Position numbers and translations under genes: made by a program | Assembly (NCBI RefSeq): GCF_003846175.1 | Contig: NZ_ML123046.1 | Coordinates: 827,949 to 878,013, forward strand | Source: Streptomyces sp. ADI95-17 | GTDB lineage: Bacteria > Actinomycetota > Actinomycetes > Streptomycetales > Streptomycetaceae | Reading direction: 5' to 3' | Length of the DNA stretch: 50,065 bases | Notes under the pieces: model-generated | Told to the model about the DNA's origin: nothing | Database searches by the model: none | What the model saw: only the letters and a program-made list of their open reading frames with translations | Part shown: piece by piece, positions 7,388 through 14,095 of the stretch | Position numbering within the stretch: the first letter of the stretch is position 1 | How the letters are laid out: the number at the start of each line of letters is the position of its first letter

Positions 7388-7819
7388 ATGGCAGACCATC
7401 AGGAAGCAAACGTCACTCTGCCGAGCGAGCCGGTCTCGGTCTCGGCAGCCCGCAGGTACGTGGCCCGGGTGCTCACCGAATGGGGCCTGGCCACCGACAC
7501 CGATTTCGCCGACAGCATCCAGCTCATCGTCTCGGAGCTCGCGACCAACGCCGTCCAGCACACCTTCGGGCAGTCGCCCACATTCACCGTGGAACTCCGG
7601 CTGGAGCGGGAGGAGCAGCTGCACCTCGGGGTGACGGACAGTCACCCCCGCTGGCCCCGGCGACTGCCCGCCGCCGTCCAGCAGGACAACGGACGCGGCA
7701 TGGTGATCATCCGCTGTCTGGCCAAGGAGTGCGGCGGCCGGCTCACCGTCACCCCCACCGCCGACGGCGGCAAGACGGTGTGGATCGCGCTGCCGTGGAG
7801 CATCCCCATGCAGAGCTGA
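7388..7819 (+). CDS. ATP-binding protein, anti-sigma-factor kinase-like (HATPase_c_2)
   Basis: This 143-residue single-domain GHKL ATPase has the N-box in LIVSELATNAVQHT and a G-box-like NGRGMVIIRCLA. It resembles RsbW/SpoIIAB anti-sigma kinases, which bind a sigma factor or phosphorylate an anti-anti-sigma protein. No sigma factor or antagonist is adjacent. The ATG follows GGGAAAGGGA; upstream in-frame codons lie in the divergent promoter. These proteins often accompany DUF397/XRE genes in Streptomyces, so the three probably form one regulatory set. Confidence 0.88.
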   Translation: MADHQEANVTLPSEPVSVSAARRYVARVLTEWGLATDTDFADSIQLIVSELATNAVQHTFGQSPTFTVELRLEREEQLHLGVTDSHPRWPRRLPAAVQQDNGRGMVIIRCLAKECGGRLTVTPTADGGKTVWIALPWSIPMQS

Positions 7820-7828
7820 CCGACGCGT

Positions 7829-8767
7829 TCACCCGGCCTCGCCGCCCGGCCGCTGCGCCGACCCCGCCCGCCCGAACCCGCTGCGCAACAGGGCCTGGAG
7901 CGTCGCCGCGGCGGCGCTCGCCCGGTCACCGCGGTGCACCACCGAGATCGTCCGCCGGAAGGAAGGGGGATCCAGCCGCCGGACCGACAGCGGCGTCGGC
8001 GACATCGCGGCGACCATCTCCGGGACGACCGCCATCCCGATACCCGCACTGACCAGCGCGCACACCAGCGCGTAGCCGGGCGACTCGCAGACCACGGCGG
8101 GCGTCGCCCCGGCCTCGGCCAACGCCTGCTCGACCCCGCGGCGCGGCGGATGCGTGGGCGCGCTGCTGATCAGCGGCCGCCCCGCCAGTTCCGTCACCGG
8201 CAGTCTCCCGCTGCCCTCGGCGAGCATCTGCCCGACCGCAGTGATCAGGACCAGCTCCTCGACCAGCAGCGGTTCGGCGAAGACTCCGGCGGGCCACGGC
8301 GTCGCGGCGGCCGGCTCGTACACATGGGTCAGCGCCAGATCGACCTCACCGGCGGCCACCGCGGCGACGCCCCGGGGCGGTTCGTACTCGGTGACCGCCA
8401 GCTCCACGTCCGGGTGGGCACGCCGGAAGGCGCTCAGCACCGGCGGCAGCAGATGCACGCCCGCCGTGGTGAACGTGCCGACCCGCAGACGTCCGCCGGA
8501 GAGCCCGGAGAGGCGGGCCAGCTCATGACGGGCCTGGTCCATCTCGTCGAGGATGCGCCGGGCGCGTCCGGCCAGCAGCTCGCCCGCGGCCGTGAGCCGG
8601 GCCCCGCGGTGGTGCCGCACCAGCAGTGCCGCACCCGCCTCCCGCTCCAGCTTGGCGAGCTGCTGGGAGAGGGCCGGCGCGGTGTAGCCCAGGCGTGCGG
8701 CGGCCCGGGTGATCGAACCGGCCTCCGCGACCGCCACCAGCGCCGCCAGCCGTGTCGGGTCGTACAT
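7829..8767 (-). CDS. LysR-family transcriptional regulator
   Basis: This 312-residue protein has an N-terminal winged helix (LAALVAVAEAGSITRAAARL, then GYTAPALSQQLAKLEREAGA). A periplasmic-binding-like effector domain starts near residue 90 (GGRLRVGTFTTAGVHLLPPVLSAF). It is divergent from a LysE exporter gene with 72 bp between starts, the standard arrangement for a regulator that senses and controls export of a small metabolite. The effector cannot be told from sequence. It is convergent with the ATP-binding gene. Confidence 0.92.
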   Translation of the reverse strand: MYDPTRLAALVAVAEAGSITRAAARLGYTAPALSQQLAKLEREAGAALLVRHHRGARLTAAGELLAGRARRILDEMDQARHELARLSGLSGGRLRVGTFTTAGVHLLPPVLSAFRRAHPDVELAVTEYEPPRGVAAVAAGEVDLALTHVYEPAAATPWPAGVFAEPLLVEELVLITAVGQMLAEGSGRLPVTELAGRPLISSAPTHPPRRGVEQALAEAGATPAVVCESPGYALVCALVSAGIGMAVVPEMVAAMSPTPLSVRRLDPPSFRRTISVVHRGDRASAAAATLQALLRSGFGRAGSAQRPGGEAG

Positions 8768-8839
8768 TAAGCGTTCCTTTTGGCAGACCCAGAAGATTGC
8801 AAGTACACGCTAAAGGCTCTGCCGGGTCAGGGTGGACCC
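8768..8839. promoter_or_regulatory. Divergent lysR/lysE promoter region
   Basis: The 72-bp gap carries TTAAGCGT (8767-8774) near the regulator start and ACGCTAAA (8806-8813), which match as an inverted pair with one mismatch, about 31 bp apart. They may be distal and proximal half-sites for the LysR protein. GGGTGG just before 8840 is the probable lysE ribosome site. Confidence 0.35.
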
Positions 8840-9472
8840 ATGGACGCACAACTGATCGCCTTCACCGGGGTCGCCGCAGGAATGGTCGCGCTGCCCGGCG
8901 CCGACTTCACCGTCGTCGTACGCAACGCGCTCGCCTCCCGCAGCGCGGGCGTGGCCAGCGCGCTGGGTGTGGCCGGGGGACTGCTGGTGCACACCGCCCT
9001 GGCCGTCGCCGGGCTCGCCGCGGTGCTGGTGGCGGTCCCCGCACTCCTGCGCACCGTCCAGCTGCTCGGCGGGGCCTACGTCCTGTACCTCGGCATCAGC
9101 GCCCTGCGCGCGGCACGGCGCGGCACCCCGGACGGGGAAGGCTCCGAGGACCGGCACGCGGACCGGGGACGCGTACGCGCACTGCGGCAGGGCTTTCTGA
9201 CCAACGCGCTCAATCCCAAGGCGCCGGTGCTCTTCCTGAGCCTGCTGCCGCAGTTCGTCCCCGACGGGGAGCCGCCGCTGCCCAGGACCCTGCTGCTCGC
9301 GGCGATCGTCGTCGCGCTGGCGCTGGTCTGGTTCCCCGCCGTGGCGCTTCTCGTGGACCGGCTGGGCCGGTGGCTGCGCCGGCCGCGCACCGCGCGCGCC
9401 GTCGAGGGCGGCAGCGGCGTGGCGCTCACCGCGCTGGGCCTGGTGCTGGTGACCGGTCCGCTGCCGCACTGA
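8840..9472 (+). CDS. LysE-family amino acid/metabolite exporter
   Basis: This 210-residue inner-membrane protein has several hydrophobic segments: an N-terminal helix ending in GMVALPGADFTVVVRNAL, then GVAGGLLVHTALAVAGLAAV, LLGGAYVLYLGISAL, and two near the C-terminus. The LPGADF motif and QGFLTNALNPKAPVLFLSLL, typical of RhtB/LysE exporters, identify the family. The ATG at 8840 gives the standard N-terminus; the longer frame begins in the promoter. It is probably controlled by the divergent LysR protein. The exported substrate is unknown. Confidence 0.9.
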   Translation: MDAQLIAFTGVAAGMVALPGADFTVVVRNALASRSAGVASALGVAGGLLVHTALAVAGLAAVLVAVPALLRTVQLLGGAYVLYLGISALRAARRGTPDGEGSEDRHADRGRVRALRQGFLTNALNPKAPVLFLSLLPQFVPDGEPPLPRTLLLAAIVVALALVWFPAVALLVDRLGRWLRRPRTARAVEGGSGVALTALGLVLVTGPLPH

Positions 9473-9508
9473 GCGGGGAAGGGCCGGCCACCGGCCCCGG
9501 CCACCGGC

Positions 9509-9539
9509 CCCGGTCGGCGGTCCCGGACCGCCGACCGGG
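9509..9539. terminator. Bidirectional terminator hairpin between lysE and nlpC
   Basis: Arms 9509-9521 and 9527-9539 are perfectly complementary (13 bp) with a 5-nt loop, lying between two convergent genes. Just before it GGCCACCGGCCCC is repeated in tandem (9485-9497 and 9498-9510). There is no T-tract, as is common for Streptomyces terminators. Confidence 0.75.
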
Positions 9540-9546
9540 CCGCGCC

Positions 9547-10020
9547 TCAGCGGACCCGGCCGTAGTAGACGCTCTTGGTCCAGATCTTCTCCAGCCGCAC
9601 CACGGCGCCGGTCCTCGGCGAGTGCCAGATCTTGCCCTTACCGGCGTAGATCCCCACGTGGTAGACACTGCGGCCGTAGTGGAAGAACACCAGATCGCCG
9701 CGCTGTCGGTGCGAGGCCGAGATGTGGCGGGTCCGGTTGTACTGCTGCTGGGCCGTGCGGGGGAGCTTCTTGCCGGCCTTCTTGAACGAATAGAGCGTCA
9801 GCCCCGAACAGTCGAAGCGGTTGGGGCCGGTGGCCCCCCACCTGTACGGCGAGCCCTTCTTCGACGCCGCGACGTTGAGCGCCTTCATCGACAGAGTCGC
9901 CGCCTGGGCGTCCGTCGTGGCGCCCGGGGCGAACATGGTGCCGCCGACGGCGGCGAGCGTGAGAACCGAGGCCGTACCGGCCCGGACGAGCAGAGACGGG
10001 ACATGAACCTGCGCAGTCAT
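9547..10020 (-). CDS. Secreted NlpC/P60 (C40) peptidoglycan hydrolase
   Basis: This 157-residue endopeptidase cuts cell-wall peptides. A signal peptide (basic start, hydrophobic TASVLTLAAVGGTMFA, AQAA cleavage region) precedes a lone NlpC/P60 domain. The catalytic Cys is in NRFDCSGLTLYSF, the His in VYHVGIYAG, and a third polar residue in KIWHSPRTG. There is no LysM or SH3 wall-binding domain, unlike many homologues. The ATG at 10020 is used rather than the TTG two codons upstream. A c-di-AMP riboswitch ends 16 nt before the start, so expression should follow c-di-AMP. Confidence 0.93.
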   Translation of the reverse strand: MTAQVHVPSLLVRAGTASVLTLAAVGGTMFAPGATTDAQAATLSMKALNVAASKKGSPYRWGATGPNRFDCSGLTLYSFKKAGKKLPRTAQQQYNRTRHISASHRQRGDLVFFHYGRSVYHVGIYAGKGKIWHSPRTGAVVRLEKIWTKSVYYGRVR

Positions 10021-10036
10021 GCGCAACCCTTCGTCA

Positions 10037-10199
10037 GCCGCCTGTGAAGGATGACCTGTCGGGTTCGGGCTGGCGAAGTTGCCCGGCCGCGTTCGGCGGC
10101 TTCACCCCGAGGGTCGACCGGTGTTCAGGTCGACCCGTTGTGCTCGGGTCCTCCACTCCTGCCGATCCACTTCTGTCGACCAGGCATCCGGACGGCGGC
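10037..10199 (-). ncRNA. ydaO-yuaA type c-di-AMP riboswitch
   Basis: Read on the minus strand, the leader has the ydaO landmarks in order: GGAGGACCC (10146-10154), GGGGTGAA (10101-10108) and CCGAACCCGACAGGTCA (10052-10068). GCCGCC (10194-10199) and GGCGGC (10037-10042) pair as the closing P1 helix. The ribosome site GAAGGG follows within a few bases of P1. This class is known upstream of resuscitation factors and NlpC/P60 hydrolases in actinobacteria, where c-di-AMP lowers expression. Recognition is from motifs; no covariance search was run. Confidence 0.85.
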
Positions 10200-10568
10200 A
10201 GGACTCGGCGTCCGCCCGGACCGCCCCGCCGCGGTGGCGGGGGCTTGTCGTCCCAGGGATCTTGACTCACCGACTGCCGGATTTCCGAGCTGAAACAGGG
10301 ATATGTGAGGCTCCTCACGACTGATCCGTTCAGGTGGACATGATGATTTCTGAGGCCCCGCCAATGATCCGGACCAGGTTCGTACCTGGGGCGGAAGGGT
10401 TGATTCCATTCACTGTCCACGCGGAAAACGCAAGTTGAACGGTCCCTCCTGAGGGGGACTTCCTACGCCGAACGAGCGAGGATTTCCGGTGGGGCCGTCG
10501 GGCGTGTCGAGTACGGGAGCCGGGTGACGGCCGCCGGGCGCCGGGACAGGGGGAGTTGGCCGGAACTC
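10200..10568 (-). other. Long non-coding stretch upstream of the riboswitch
   Basis: About 370 bases without a supportable gene lie between the riboswitch and the clpP-operon terminator. They should hold the nlpC promoter. CCAGGT (10374-10379) and ACCTGG (10384-10389) form a hairpin with a 4-nt loop, with CCGCC and GGCGG as possible outer pairing. GGGAGTT (10551-10557) pairs with AACTCCC (10564-10570). I could not place a convincing -10/-35. Confidence 0.4.
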
Positions 10569-10597
10569 CCGTCGGGCGCGGGGACCGCGCCCGACGG
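10569..10597 (-). terminator. Terminator hairpin after the clpP operon
   Basis: Arms 10569-10581 and 10585-10597 pair perfectly over 13 bp around a 3-nt loop, directly after the stop codon of the 102-residue gene (10598-10600). Confidence 0.75.
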
Positions 10598-10906
10598 TCA
10601 ACTCGGCGGAGCCGGGGGTACGGTGACGCGCCCGGCCCGCCGCTCCCCGTCCAGCACCCGCAGCGCACGGGCGAGCGTGGCCGCGTGGAGCCGCGCCTCG
10701 CCGCGCTCGTGCATCAATGCGAGGGCGTCCCGCAGGGTGCGTGAGTGCGCGACAAGTGCCTGGGCGGCGCGCAGCGCGCCGTAGGTGTCGCTGCCGCGGG
10801 CCGGGTTGATCCGGCCGACCTGGTCGAGGACTTCGAGATAGCGGTCGATGAACTCCCCCTCGGCGCGCGTCAGTGCGGGCAGCGGAGGGAACTCCGGTGG
10901 TTGCAT
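10598..10906 (-). CDS. Hypothetical protein downstream of clpP paralogue
   Basis: This 102-residue protein matches no family I recognise. It is predicted to be mostly helical, with two long amphipathic stretches: EGEFIDRYLEVLDQVGRI, and ALVAHSRTLRDALALMHERG followed by EARLHAATLARALRVL. The ends are Pro-rich. There is no signal peptide or membrane segment. It starts 7 nt after the clpP stop and is followed at once by a terminator, so the two form a two-gene operon and it may be a partner of the ClpP paralogue. Confidence 0.7.
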   Translation of the reverse strand: MQPPEFPPLPALTRAEGEFIDRYLEVLDQVGRINPARGSDTYGALRAAQALVAHSRTLRDALALMHERGEARLHAATLARALRVLDGERRAGRVTVPPAPPS

Positions 10907-10913
10907 CGGGTGT

Positions 10914-11552
10914 TCACCTCGCGCCGTGCGGCGGCAGTGCGGAATTCCGGCTCTCCAGGACGTGGTCCACCAGCCCGTACGCCTTGGCGCCCGCCGCGTC
11001 GAGGATGAGGTCGCGTTCGGTGTCCGCGGTGATCTGCTCCTCGGTGCGGCCCGTGTGACGGACCAACAGGGCGGTGAGCATCGCGCGGACCCGTTCCAGT
11101 TCCCGCGCCTCGATCTCCAGGTCGGAGGGCTGCCCCTGCACCGGCTCGGTCAGTTCGGGCTGCTGTACGACGACTCTCGCGCCGGGCAGCGCGTGCCGTC
11201 GGCCGGGCGCGCCCGCGGCGAGCAGTGCGGAGGCGCAGGAGCCCGCCTGGCCGAGGCAGTAGGTCTCCACCTCGCAGTTGAGGTACTGCATCGTGTCGTA
11301 GACCGCGGACATGGCACCGAACGAGCCGCCGGGCGAGTTGATGTAGAGCGACACGGGCCGGTCCGGTGCGTCGTGCTCCAGGTACATGAGCTGCGCGATC
11401 AGGTCGCCGGCCGCGGTGTCGTCGACCGGGGTGCCGAGGAAGACGATCCGTTCGGAGAGCAGCTTGGAGTACGGGTCGAGGGTGCGGGTCCCGTTGGTCG
11501 TGCGCTCGGTGAACTCGGGCAGCACATGACGGGCGGTGGGGCGGAACAGCAT
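10914..11552 (-). CDS. ClpP-family protease subunit with catalytic His replaced by Gln
   Basis: This 212-residue protein has the ClpP fold: YINSPGGSFGAMSAVYDTMQ, the Ser loop GQAGSCASALLAAG (Ser105), and the Asp segment ADTERDLILDAAGAKAYGLVDH (Asp177). The catalytic His normally sits in an HQP motif; here the sequence is RVVVQQP, with Gln130 in its place, a CAC/CAG-type change. A Ser-His-Asp triad therefore cannot form as in normal ClpP. It may be a structural or regulatory ring subunit pairing with active ClpP. ATG 11552 follows CAGGAGAGG. It is divergent from a Phd-type gene. Confidence 0.88.
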   Translation of the reverse strand: MLFRPTARHVLPEFTERTTNGTRTLDPYSKLLSERIVFLGTPVDDTAAGDLIAQLMYLEHDAPDRPVSLYINSPGGSFGAMSAVYDTMQYLNCEVETYCLGQAGSCASALLAAGAPGRRHALPGARVVVQQPELTEPVQGQPSDLEIEARELERVRAMLTALLVRHTGRTEEQITADTERDLILDAAGAKAYGLVDHVLESRNSALPPHGAR

Positions 11553-11642
11553 GGCGATGCCTCTCCTGCGGGGTCTGCACGGGGGTCTGCACAAGCTTCC
11601 GTAAAAAATGTACAGGACGTACAGAAGGTTATGATGGGGAGC
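11553..11642. promoter_or_regulatory. Divergent clpP/phd promoter with TGTAC-N5-GTACA operator
   Basis: TATGAT (11630-11635) is a strong -10 for the phd gene. The ATG lies only seven bases beyond it, indicating leaderless mRNA. TGTAC (11609-11613) and GTACA (11619-11623) form a perfect inverted repeat just upstream. On the opposite strand TTCTGT and TACGGA, 17 bp apart, could drive clpP with the same repeat in the spacer, so one bound dimer could silence both genes. GGGGTCTGCAC is repeated at 11570-11580 and 11582-11592. Confidence 0.6.
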
Positions 11643-11927
11643 ATGGCCCATGAGATTCCGGTGACGCAAGCCCGAGCTGAGCTCGCCGAACTGATCAACC
11701 GTGTTGTCTACGGCGGTGAACGCGTGGTCCTGACGCGGCACGGCAGGCCGCTGGTGGCGCTCGTCTCGGCCGCTGACCTGGAGCGACTGGAGAAGGAGGA
11801 GGCGGCCGTCGAGGAGCAGGTGATCAGCTCGGTCTCCTCGATCGGCTCTTCGGTGTCCGCTCCCGGCGAACGGCGGCGCTTCGGCATCGCGGCGGAGCAC
11901 CGGGAGCACGGCGAGCCGGGCAACTGA
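11643..11927 (+). CDS. Phd/YefM-family antitoxin-like DNA-binding protein
   Basis: This 94-residue protein has the Phd/YefM N-terminal domain: HEIPVTQARAELAELINRV, then VVLTRHGRPLVALVSAADLERLE. The tail (EEQVISSVSSI to the end) would be the toxin-contact region, but no toxin gene follows; the next element is a terminator. It is thus an orphan antitoxin, probably acting as a repressor of itself and of the divergent clpP gene. The start at 11643 is chosen because it coincides with the expected transcription start of the TATGAT promoter; ATGs at 11631 and 11634 lie inside the -10. Confidence 0.85.
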   Translation: MAHEIPVTQARAELAELINRVVYGGERVVLTRHGRPLVALVSAADLERLEKEEAAVEEQVISSVSSIGSSVSAPGERRRFGIAAEHREHGEPGN

Positions 11928-11965
11928 GCCCCGCCCGGCGGCCCGCGACGCGGAGACGCCGTGTA

Positions 11966-11987
11966 CCCCCGTCCGCTCGGACGGGGG
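11966..11987. terminator. Terminator hairpin after phd
   Basis: CCCCCGTCCG (11966-11975) pairs perfectly with CGGACGGGGG (11978-11987), effectively a 9-bp stem with a GCTC loop. It sits between phd and the convergent membrane-protein pseudogene. Confidence 0.75.
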
Positions 11988-12011
11988 CACGCGGCGCGTC
12001 CGGGCGGGAGG

Positions 12012-12660
12012 TCAGCCCGCCAGAGCGGGCTCGCGGGTGGGCGCGGGAGGCGCCGCCGAGGGCCGGGTGCGGCGCCGGCCGCCGATGAGTACGGCACCCG
12101 GTCCGAGCGCCGCCCACTGCGCGAGGGCGAGCAGCGGTCCGCCCGCGCCGCTGCCGTCGAAGAACGCGACCGAACGCAGCAGCGAGCCGCCCGCGCCCGG
12201 CGGCATCAGCTGACCGATCGCCCCGACCGGCCCGGGGAACAGCTCCGGCGCGCAGGTCACGCCCGAGAAGGGGTTGCCGAGCAGCACCATCAGCACGGCG
12301 CCCGCCCCGATGCATGGCGGGCCGATGAGCGCGGCGAGCCCCGCGACCGTCCCGCCGATGCCAGCACGGTGAGTCCCGGCGTCCCGGCCTCCGCCCACCA
12401 GTTGCCGGTGATCACGCCGAGTCGGCCGGCGGTGAGCGCCGTCGCGCCGAGCCCGGCCGTCACGGTCACCCCGGTCAGGGTCAGCGCGGCCCGCCCGCCG
12501 CGCGGCCGCAGCAGTGTGACCGCCGAGCCCGGAAGCACACCGGCGATCGCCGGCGGAAGGAAGCTCGCGCCGAGGACGCTGCCGCGCGGATCCGTGCCGG
12601 GCGCCGCCACCACATCCGTGACCCAGAGGGCGAGCATTACCACCAGGGGGATCAGGCGCG
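12012..12660 (-). pseudogene. Truncated, frameshifted ABC-2-like membrane protein
   Basis: Two minus-strand frames together encode the C-terminal two thirds of a Streptomyces multi-pass membrane protein. The first runs from LIPLVVMLALWVTDVVAAP near 12660 to TGNWWAEAGTPGLTVLA. The second runs from GGTVAGLAALIGPPCIGAGA, through VLMVLLGNPFSGVTCAPELF and MPPGAGGSLLRSVAFFDG, to the stop at 12012. A frameshift near 12360 separates them. The N-terminal part and start codon are missing; the reading stops where the TetR remnant begins. It cannot make a working protein. Confidence 0.75.
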
Positions 12661-13271
12661 TATCCCAGGAACACCTGGACGCCCGCCGTCGGCAGCTCAT
12701 CGACGGAGCGGCGCGCTGCTTCGCGCGCGACGGCTTCCACGGCGCGTCGGTGCAGGGCGTGCTGAAGGAGGCCGGACTGTCGGCCGGGGCGGTCCACCGC
12801 CACTTCAGCGGCAGGAGGACCTGATCGCGGCCATCGCCGACGAGGCGTTCACCAGCATCCGCCGGGCCTTCCGGGAGGCCGCGAACACCCCCCGCCGCCG
12901 GCTCCGGACGTGCTGCTGGGCCGGGTGCTGCGCGGTCTGTTCTCCGTGGAGCTGTGCGGTCCGGACGGGCGGGCGGTTCGCCCCACTGATCGTGCAGGTG
13001 TGGGCCGAGAGCATGCGCAACGAGCACCTGGCCGCCACCTTCGAGGACGGATACGGCGCCATGCGGCTCGTCCGGACGGACGTGGTGGAGGGGTGCCGCG
13101 AGACAGGGATCCGGCGGGCGGACGTACCCGCCGACCATGTGGCGCGGACGATGATGGCGGCCACGCAGGGGGTTCTTCGCCCAGCCGGCGCTCTTCGGCG
13201 ACGCCGATCCGGCGGTGCTGGAGAACGGCATGCGCGGCCCGATGGCCATGGACCGGCCGGAGACCGGCTGA
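12661..13271 (+). pseudogene. Multiply frameshifted TetR-family regulator
   Basis: A TetR gene can be traced across three frames. RRVSQEHLDARRRQLIDGAA, then RCFARDGFHGASVQGVLKEA and GLSAGAVHRHFSG, give the helix-turn-helix. A one-base loss near 12815 shifts to DLIAAIADEAF, another shift near 12885 gives VLLGRVLRGLFSVE, another near 12970 gives APLIVQVWAESMRNEHLAAT, and one near 13170 gives FFAQPALFGDADPAVLENGM to the stop at 13271. No ATG or GTG stands at the expected start (the codon is ATC). It once probably controlled the divergent membrane protein. Confidence 0.75.
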
Positions 13272-13274
13272 CAC

Positions 13275-13355
13275 GCGGGAATTTACCCGCCGGAATCGAC
13301 GTGCCGGAAATGTCGCGCCGGAGTTAACGCGCCGGAAAAACTCCGGCCCTAGTGT
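13275..13355 (+). promoter_or_regulatory. Urease promoter with five 14-bp direct repeats
   Basis: GCGGGAA, GCCGGAA, GCCGGAA, GCCGGAG and GCCGGAA begin at 13275, 13289, 13303, 13317 and 13331, an exact 14-bp period. Viewed another way, 8-mers such as GAATTTAC, GAATCGAC and GAGTTAAC are spaced by GC-rich 6-mers. TAGTGT (13350-13355), 12 bp after the last repeat, is a plausible -10 with no good -35, suggesting activator dependence. TTAAC-N6-GAAAA inside the array resembles a GlnR half-site pair, though GlnR sites normally repeat every 11 bp. Confidence 0.6.
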
Positions 13356-13465
13356 GCGGCGTCTCGCGCGAGTCAGCGGTTCGCCGTTCAACGGCCGTGT
13401 TGGGCACGGCCGATGCCTCGCAGCGCCCAGGGACGGCACTGGGCACCGGACTGTGAGGTGGACGC

Positions 13466-13768
<303 letters not shown>

Positions 13769-13783
13769 GGGGAGGCACCACCG

Positions 13784-14095
13784 ATGATTCCCGGCCAGAT
13801 CCTGTACGCGGACGGGCCCGTGCCGTTCAACGAGGGGCGCCCCGTCACCCGACTCACCGTGCTCAACGCCGCCGACCGGCCCGTCCAGGTCGGCTCGCAC
13901 TACCACTTCGCCGAGGCCAACCCCGGCCTGGACTTCGACCGTTCGGCCGCGCACGGACGGCGGCTGAACATCGCCGCCGGCACCGCCGTGCGCTTCGAAC
14001 CCGGCATCCCGGTCGACATCGAACTGGTCCCGCTCGCCGGACGGCGCATCGTCCCCGGTCTGCGCGGCGAGACCGGAGGTGCCCTCGATGGCTGA
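13784..14095 (+). CDS. ureB: Urease subunit beta UreB
   Basis: This 103-residue beta subunit has the typical MIPGQILYADGPVPFNEGRP start, RPVQVGSHYHFAEANPGLDF and GRRLNIAAGTAVRFEPG. It lies 15 nt after ureA with GGGGAGG as ribosome site. Its end overlaps ureC by 8 nt, so translation of the large subunit is probably coupled to it. Confidence 0.97.
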   Translation: MIPGQILYADGPVPFNEGRPVTRLTVLNAADRPVQVGSHYHFAEANPGLDFDRSAAHGRRLNIAAGTAVRFEPGIPVDIELVPLAGRRIVPGLRGETGGALDG

